Positions 6,794 to 10,869 of a stretch of 10,869 nt of DNA are shown here, piece after piece. The position numbers and the translations under genes were made by a program. The notes beneath the pieces were generated by a model. That model worked only from the letters and a program-made list of their open reading frames with translations. It had not been told where the DNA came from and ran no database searches. Every line of letters begins with the position of its first letter. Positions within the stretch are counted from its first letter, which is position 1. Origin of the DNA: CAYNGH01 sp964396845 (GTDB lineage: Bacteria > Vulcanimicrobiota > JAJTBE01 > CAYNGH01); assembly GCA_964396845.1 (NCBI GenBank), contig CAYNGH010000114.1, forward strand, positions 1-10,869. Direction: 5' to 3'.

Positions 6794-8131
6794 ATGAAAA
6801 GATTTCTCATCTTTGCCATATTACTGGTGCTGATTGTTGTTTTTGCCGGCCCGGCCCTGTCCGTTGAACAAAAGGGTACCTCAGCAAAAATTCCTTATCC
6901 CATGGGAGTCGAGAACATAACTCTCCAGCGTCAGAAAGTGGATATTACCGTTTACTCAAACTTCATCAAGGTGGAGGGAGAATACCTGGTGAGAAATGAA
7001 AACCGCCAGGAAGTCACGGCAACTTTCGGGTTCCCTTTTTACCGCCACAGTGAAATGGATCGGGGAGAGTTTCCTCCCATGGGACTGCAGGTTCTCCAAA
7101 GGAAAAAGGATCAGGATTATTTCGTCCGGCGAACCCTTGAAGGGGATCCCAGCAACGGAGCTTTCAAGGAATGGTATCTGTGGGAGGTTGACATTGCTCC
7201 GGGGCGCAACGGTTTTTTCCGGGTTGAGTATTATCTTCGTTTGAGCCGGGATCAGGGGATTCCCTTTTTCTCCTATGGCCAGAGTCAGTCCAGAGCTTAT
7301 GCGGGATCTATTATTCAGACGGATATTGACGTTAACATGGGTATAGACTGCCGGGATCTGCCCATGGTTGCCCAGCCGGATTTTTCCGGGCGCAACTATC
7401 TATATGCCTCCCTCCCCAGCCCCAGAATCCAGAGGAATATTCTCTCGTGGTCCTTCAAAAATCATCTTCCCCTGGAGGACCTGTCGATATACTTTTACCG
7501 GGACGGATATCCCGACTGGCTGGTGGAAAGTTCCGACACCGAGCCGGGAATGGCCTCTTCGGCACAGAATGTTTTTGACGGCGACATCAGAACCAGCTGG
7601 GTTTCTCCCCCGGAGAACAAAGGTGTTGGGTCATATCTGGTGTTTACTCCGGTGATCCGGGACAACAAGAGCAACACCCGGCCCTTTGAGCCTGTTGTCC
7701 GGGAGATTGGCCTTGTGCCGGGCAATACTGCCACCCTTTCTTCCTTTTATAACTACAGCCATCTGATGGAAGGTATCGTGGAGGTTCTGATCATCAAGCC
7801 GGAGATTCCCGAAGAAGACAGGGAAAAGCCTGCAAAGCCCCAGAAGTCTTCAATCCGGAAGTCGGAAAAAGTGGATATGCCCGGTCATGTCAAGCCGGTG
7901 GATCTCGCCGAGGAACGGAAGAAGAAAAAAGATCGCCCGGATGTGATAATGATTGATTGTCTTGCGGATCCTGTGATGCAGTTTTTTACTGCAAAACAGC
8001 CCCTGATGACCCGGAATGGCCCTCTGAGGCTTATGGTCACCATGGTTTATCCCGGCCAGCAGTTCAGTGAGCTTTGCATCAGTCAGGTGTTGATTATTGA
8101 CCGGGACCCTCGGCAAATATATGAATACTGA
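6794..8131 (+). CDS. Secreted protein with DUF4424-like N-terminus and discoidin-like NADase-type glycan-binding domain
   Basis: The 445-residue protein starts with a clear signal peptide (MKR, then a hydrophobic run to residue 18, likely cleavage after GPALS near 23), so it acts outside the cytoplasm. Residues about 35-150 (VENITLQRQKVDITVYSNFI onward) resemble the beta-rich DUF4424 pattern of surface or periplasmic proteins. From about 250 a discoidin-like domain follows: SSAQNVFDGDIRTSWVSPP, VREIGLVPGN, and at the end LRLMVTMVYPGQQFSELCIS, a pattern I know from NADase-type glycan-binding domains. A lysine/proline-rich insert at about 335-385 splits that domain. The start has AAAGGAG at 6778-6784. 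A 7-bp inverted repeat at 6748-6754/6769-6775 lies just before it. No enzyme motif is seen. Role in binding carbohydrate at the envelope is inferred. Confidence 0.7.
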   Translation: MKRFLIFAILLVLIVVFAGPALSVEQKGTSAKIPYPMGVENITLQRQKVDITVYSNFIKVEGEYLVRNENRQEVTATFGFPFYRHSEMDRGEFPPMGLQVLQRKKDQDYFVRRTLEGDPSNGAFKEWYLWEVDIAPGRNGFFRVEYYLRLSRDQGIPFFSYGQSQSRAYAGSIIQTDIDVNMGIDCRDLPMVAQPDFSGRNYLYASLPSPRIQRNILSWSFKNHLPLEDLSIYFYRDGYPDWLVESSDTEPGMASSAQNVFDGDIRTSWVSPPENKGVGSYLVFTPVIRDNKSNTRPFEPVVREIGLVPGNTATLSSFYNYSHLMEGIVEVLIIKPEIPEEDREKPAKPQKSSIRKSEKVDMPGHVKPVDLAEERKKKKDRPDVIMIDCLADPVMQFFTAKQPLMTRNGPLRLMVTMVYPGQQFSELCISQVLIIDRDPRQIYEY

Positions 8132-8155
8132 CAACTGACACAGGTAATTCCAAAT

Positions 8156-8182
8156 AAAAAAGCCCCTTGAAGGGGCTTTTTT
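8156..8182. terminator. Bidirectional rho-independent terminator
   Basis: AAAAAAGCCCC at 8156-8166 pairs with GGGGCTTTTTT at 8172-8182 around a TTGAA loop. The A-run and T-run flank a GC-rich core, so the structure works in both directions. It sits between the convergent ends of the secreted-protein gene (stop at 8131) and rplL (stop at 8200). Confidence 0.92.
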
Positions 8183-8199
8183 GGTTTGTTCTGGCTTGT

Positions 8200-8580
8200 C
8201 TATTTGATAGTGATTTTTGCGCCGACTTCTTCGAACTTCTTTTTCATTTCCTCAGCATCTTCTTTGTTCAGGCCGTCCTTGACCACACAGGGAGCGCCTT
8301 CCACCAGTTCCTTGGCTTCCTTGAGGCCCAGTCCGGGGATGACTTCCCGGGCTACCTTGATGACCTTGATCTTCTGGGATCCGATGTCGGTAAGCTCCAC
8401 GTCAAAAGAGGTTTTCTCCTCCTCTGCAGCGGCTCCGCCAGCAGGCATTGCACCCATCATCATTGCCGGGGCTGCGGCGGAAACTCCGAATTTCTCTTCC
8501 ATCTGCTTGACCAGCTCTGAAAGCTCCAGAACTGTCATATTGGCAACAGCATCCATAATTTCATCTTTGGTTATAGCCAT
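8200..8580 (-). CDS. rplL: Ribosomal protein bL12 (L7/L12)
   Basis: The 126-residue protein is the mobile stalk protein of the 50S subunit, which recruits and activates translation GTPases. The N-terminal dimerisation helix pair (residues 1-32) is followed by an alanine/methionine/glycine hinge at 34-55 and a globular C-terminal domain from 57 (TSFDVELTDIGSQKIKVIKV). GLGLKEAKELVEGAP at 83-97 is the factor-binding helix region. Compared with the E. coli protein, the stretch before GLGL (REVIPGLGL against RGATGLGL) carries one extra residue. AAAGGAG at 8591-8597 gives the ribosome site. It lies 30 bases after rplJ and ends at a strong terminator, so rpoB does not follow. Confidence 0.97.
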   Translation of the reverse strand: MAITKDEIMDAVANMTVLELSELVKQMEEKFGVSAAAPAMMMGAMPAGGAAAEEEKTSFDVELTDIGSQKIKVIKVAREVIPGLGLKEAKELVEGAPCVVKDGLNKEDAEEMKKKFEEVGAKITIK

Positions 8581-8610
8581 GTTTTTTTATCTCCTTTCAA
8601 TATTAAAAAA

Positions 8611-9177
8611 TTATAATTCGCCTTTTTCTTTTTTCTCCCGGATACGATCCAGAACCGTGACAAACCCCCTGGGCACAGCGGCACAGACGGTGACAAACCC
8701 CTGGGCAGGGCCGTTCATGGTGCGAAGAAGCTGGGAGAGCAGTTCATCCCTGCCGGGCAGGGTGGCCAGTACCTTGACCTGTTTTTCGTCGTAAACCTCG
8801 CCGTCCATATAGGCGGCCTTGATCCGGGGAAGGGGATTATCCTTCTGGGTTTTCAGAAATTCTGCCAGCACCTTGCATGTGGCTGCGGAATCCTTGTAGC
8901 CAAAGGCGATGGCCGTGGGCTTTACAAACTGGTCCAGCAGGCCTTCCACTCCTAATTCCTTGAAGGCTATGCGGCACAGGGTGTTCTTGTAAATCCGGTA
9001 TTCGCTGTCGGTTTCCCGGAGATTCTGGCGAAGCTGTGTTATCGCCTTTACCGACATGCCCTTCCCGTCACCCCGGTAATCGGTAAGGACCGCGATGGCG
9101 GACCTGTTCATCTTGTCCTTGATTTCATCAAGAGATGCTTTTTTGCGTTTTACCGCCTCCTTGTGGGTCAGAGCCAA
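8611..9177 (-). CDS. rplJ: Ribosomal protein uL10
   Basis: uL10 anchors L12 dimers on the 23S rRNA and represses its own mRNA. With a TTG start at 9177 the protein has 188 residues and begins MALTHKEAV, the usual kind of N-terminus. An in-frame GTG at 9186 lies inside the ribosome site (GGGAGGTG) and so cannot have a proper SD. TTG has that SD 6 bases upstream. The body shows AIAVLTDYRGDGKGMSVKAI, IYKNTLCRIAF and the C-terminal L12-binding helix RGFVTVLDRIREKKE. It is not preceded by rplA or rplK, which is uncommon. A dedicated leader and promoter lie upstream. Confidence 0.96.
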   Translation of the reverse strand: MALTHKEAVKRKKASLDEIKDKMNRSAIAVLTDYRGDGKGMSVKAITQLRQNLRETDSEYRIYKNTLCRIAFKELGVEGLLDQFVKPTAIAFGYKDSAATCKVLAEFLKTQKDNPLPRIKAAYMDGEVYDEKQVKVLATLPGRDELLSQLLRTMNGPAQGFVTVCAAVPRGFVTVLDRIREKKEKGEL

Positions 9178-9263
9178 ATGTTTCACCTCCCTTAAAAATA
9201 ATAAAGCTTTCCGCCAGGACAGCGAAAAGCGAACATTATCAAATATTGTTCAATTTCCTTCCG

Positions 9264-9340
9264 GGGGAATCCCCAGGGGGCTTCCCGTCAACCTCGGCAG
9301 GAGATTAAGCCGATAAAAACCGGCACCTGCTGTCTCTGGC
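9264..9340 (-). ncRNA. L10 ribosomal protein leader (autoregulatory 5' UTR)
   Basis: Read leftward from 9340, the RNA starts GGGCCAGAGACAGCAGGTGC, then a small hairpin (CCGG...TCGG at 9310-9323), then CTTAATCTCCTGCCGAGGTT. The AGACAGCAGG and CCTGCCGAGGT halves are the hallmark of the Rfam L10 leader, forming the kink-turn bound by the L10(L12)4 complex. GCAGG pairs with CCTGC. A strong hairpin at 9265-9286 (GGGAAG...TTCCC arms) follows and has no T-run after it. In the family, binding of excess L10 lowers expression of rplJL. Confidence 0.88.
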
Positions 9341-9346
9341 CCGATG

Positions 9347-9376
9347 ATTATATTACATGAAGGCAGGATGTGTCAA
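9347..9376 (-). promoter_or_regulatory. Consensus sigma70 promoter of rplJL
   Basis: Reading leftward, a perfect TTGACA at 9376-9371 is followed after 18 bases by a perfect TATAAT at 9352-9347. Transcription should begin near 9340, exactly where the L10 leader motif starts. Both hexamers are full consensus matches, fitting a highly expressed ribosomal operon. Confidence 0.9.
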
Positions 9377-9390
9377 GAGGAGGAGGGAGA

Positions 9391-9426
9391 ATGTTAACAA
9401 AAGGCAAAACTTACATCAGGAAATAA
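9391..9426 (+). CDS. Possible 11-residue leader peptide upstream of csaB
   Basis: ATG at 9391 opens an 11-codon frame MLTKGKTYIRK ending at TAA 9424-9426. A very strong purine-rich SD (GAGGAGGAGGGAGA at 9377-9390) precedes it directly, which is much better than anything in front of csaB. A small GGGA-ATC-TCCC hairpin follows at 9430-9440. This could be a regulatory short ORF for csaB or a chance SD-ATG. The SD overlaps no promoter element of rplJ except its upstream edge. Confidence 0.3.
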   Translation: MLTKGKTYIRK

Positions 9427-9462
9427 CAAGGGAATCTCCCGCCGTCTGTTTAATTCTTCAAT

Positions 9463-10590
9463 ATGAAAAAGACCCGCATCACTATCATGATTTCCGGTTA
9501 TTATGGTTTTGGAAATGCCGGTGACGAGGCGATTCTTGCTTCCATGGTTCAGCAGTTCCAGAAGGAAATCCCCGATGTTGAGATTATTGTTCTCTCAGAA
9601 GATCCGGAAAAGACCCACAAGGAACATGGTGTGGAAGCCATATCCCGAAAGAATTTCTGGCGGATTTTCTGGATGCTGGGGAAGGTGGACCTGTTTGTTT
9701 CCGGTGGCGGAGGGTTGATTCAGGATACCACGGGTTTTAACACGGTGCTTTATTATCTGGGGATGATTCAGCTGGCCCGGATTCGGGGATGCCGGGTAAT
9801 GTGTTATGCCCACGGTTTCGGCCCCCTGAAGATGACTAAAAGCCGTAAACTGGCCCGATTTGTCATGAACCAGTCCCAGGTTATCACCTTCCGGGATGAA
9901 AAATCCAAGCTCACCGCCGGCGGGTTCGGCATCAACAAGCCTCCCATTTACATAACTGCGGACCCGGTCTTTGCCCTGACTCCTGCTCCTGATTCCCAGC
10001 TGGAGCAGTATATTGAAAAGCTCAGAATACATCCCTCCAGCTTCAATATGGGGGTATCTCTACGGCCCTGGTCATCGGGAGTAAATTACATGGAAGTTGT
10101 GGCTGCGGTTTCCGACCGTATGATAGAACAGCTTAATGCCAAGGTTTATATATTCCCCTTTCAGCATTCCCAGGATATGGATATCAGCCGGGACCTGCAA
10201 AAGAAGATGAAAAATCGTTCTGCCGTAGTTCTGGTGGAGGAGCCTCTCCCGGTGACGGTGCTCACAGGGCTTATGGGCAAGATGGACATGATCCTTGGAA
10301 TGCGGCTTCATTCTTTGATTTTTGCTGCATCTGCGGGGGTGCCTGCGGTGGGAATATCCTATGATCCCAAGGTAAGCTCCATAATGGAACAGGTGGGACT
10401 GACATGGCTGGATGTGAATCATGTGGATATTGGCAACCTGTGGTCTGCCTGCCGGCACTCATGTAAGAACCGGGAGATGGTGATTCAGGGCATGAAACCC
10501 GCAGTGGACGAATTGAAAAAAAAGGCCCAGGATAATACCAGATATCTTGTGAATCTGCTGAAACATTTTTCGAAGGCTGAATGGAAATGA
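9463..10590 (+). CDS. csaB: Polysaccharide pyruvyl transferase CsaB
   Basis: CsaB-type enzymes transfer pyruvate from phosphoenolpyruvate to an envelope polysaccharide, creating the ligand for S-layer-homology proteins in species that have them. The 375-residue protein shows the family opening SGYYGFGNAGDEAIL at 11-25, VDLFVSGGGGLIQDTTGF at 75-92, CYAHGFGPLK at 114-123, FRDEKS at 143-148, ADPVFAL at 166-172, SLRPW at 199-203, and the late GMRLHSLIFAASAGVPAVGI at 279-298. The fold is GT-B-like. Upstream in-frame TAA at 9451-9453 fixes the start at ATG 9463 or later, but no SD is seen there, and the next in-frame ATG (9487) also lacks one. It overlaps the next gene by ATGA, so the two are coupled. 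Confidence 0.92.
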   Translation: MKKTRITIMISGYYGFGNAGDEAILASMVQQFQKEIPDVEIIVLSEDPEKTHKEHGVEAISRKNFWRIFWMLGKVDLFVSGGGGLIQDTTGFNTVLYYLGMIQLARIRGCRVMCYAHGFGPLKMTKSRKLARFVMNQSQVITFRDEKSKLTAGGFGINKPPIYITADPVFALTPAPDSQLEQYIEKLRIHPSSFNMGVSLRPWSSGVNYMEVVAAVSDRMIEQLNAKVYIFPFQHSQDMDISRDLQKKMKNRSAVVLVEEPLPVTVLTGLMGKMDMILGMRLHSLIFAASAGVPAVGISYDPKVSSIMEQVGLTWLDVNHVDIGNLWSACRHSCKNREMVIQGMKPAVDELKKKAQDNTRYLVNLLKHFSKAEWK

Positions 10591-10869
10591 AACTCCGCCC
10601 AATCTTGATTATCTCCTTGTGCCTTGTACTTATGGGTTCGGGCATTCTTTCGGCGGGGGAAACCTCCCGGGATATTATCCGGGTGACGATTCCTGCCACT
10701 ATAGTTCAAGACGGCCTGCCCCGGTGGATGTCCCGGCATATTCCCGACATTCTTAACGGCTATTTTAACAGCAAGGCAGGGTACCTGTCGGTGGAGCCTC
10801 CGGATATGGATTTTGCCGGGTTGCTGGAAGGAAAGGCCGATGAGGAGTTTAACTCTGCTATGTCCCGGC
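10587..10869 (+). CDS. Secreted protein of unknown function, truncated by the window end
   Basis: The ATG overlaps the csaB stop as ATGA. The 94 visible residues begin with a signal peptide: MKLRP, a hydrophobic run LIISLCLVLMGSGIL, and a likely cleavage after the SAG region near residue 24. The mature start reads RDIIRVTIPATIVQDGLPRW, followed by IPDILNGYFNSKAGYLSVEP. A short SD-like GAAGG lies at 10572-10576. I do not recognise the family. Coupling to csaB suggests an envelope or polysaccharide role, which is inference. No stop is reached before 10869. Confidence 0.75.
   Translation, partial: MKLRPILIISLCLVLMGSGILSAGETSRDIIRVTIPATIVQDGLPRWMSRHIPDILNGYFNSKAGYLSVEPPDMDFAGLLEGKADEEFNSAMSR

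Noticed and set aside
8657..8707. Near-identical direct repeats (GTGACAAACCCC...TGGGCA) inside rplJ
   Set aside because: They encode the GFVTV pseudo-repeat of the L10 C-terminal helices, and 11-residue spacing is natural for the family.
9265..9286. Strong hairpin in the rplJ leader as a transcription attenuator
   Set aside because: No T-run follows in the direction of transcription, so it is better read as part of the leader structure.

Overview
The window is bacterial chromosomal DNA of about 50% GC with compact, mostly operonic genes and strong Shine-Dalgarno (SD) sites. The organism cannot be named from the sequence. The ribosomal proteins, Mfd, the pyruvyl transferase CsaB and a SecB-like protein fit several deep-branching or Desulfobacterota-like lineages. 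I leave the phylum open.

Layout from left to right: (1) Positions 1-380 hold no convincing complete gene. They contain a short array of three hairpins with conserved linkers and a 19-base scrambled match to the 5' end of 16S rRNA. (2) mfd, the transcription-repair coupling factor, runs rightward at 381-3650 from a TTG start. (3) A leftward, AT-rich three-gene cassette at 3657-4982 encodes a Gp49/HigB-like toxin, a Xre-type HigA-like antitoxin with a long C-terminal tail, and a SecB-like chaperone. This is the organisation of a toxin-antitoxin-chaperone (TAC) module, and it is the most notable element in the window. Its last gene converges on mfd with only 6 bp between the stops. (4) A leftward pair encodes an M20 amidohydrolase and a four-helix membrane protein of the holin-4_2 family, coupled by an ATGA overlap. 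(5) Divergent from that pair is a secreted protein with an N-terminal DUF4424-like region and a discoidin-like NADase-type glycan-binding domain. It ends at a strong bidirectional terminator. (6) A leftward rplJ-rplL operon has its own consensus promoter and an L10 autoregulatory leader. It lacks the usual rplKA upstream and rpoBC downstream. (7) Rightward and divergent from it are csaB and the start of a secreted protein that overlaps csaB by ATGA and runs off the window.

How the genes work together: the TAC genes should form a self-regulated unit in which SecB-like chaperone protects the antitoxin, which in turn neutralises the toxin. The rplJL unit is a self-contained ribosomal stalk operon with feedback by L10 on its leader. 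csaB and its secreted partner probably act in cell-envelope polysaccharide modification and assembly. The remaining genes look like ordinary housekeeping or envelope functions.
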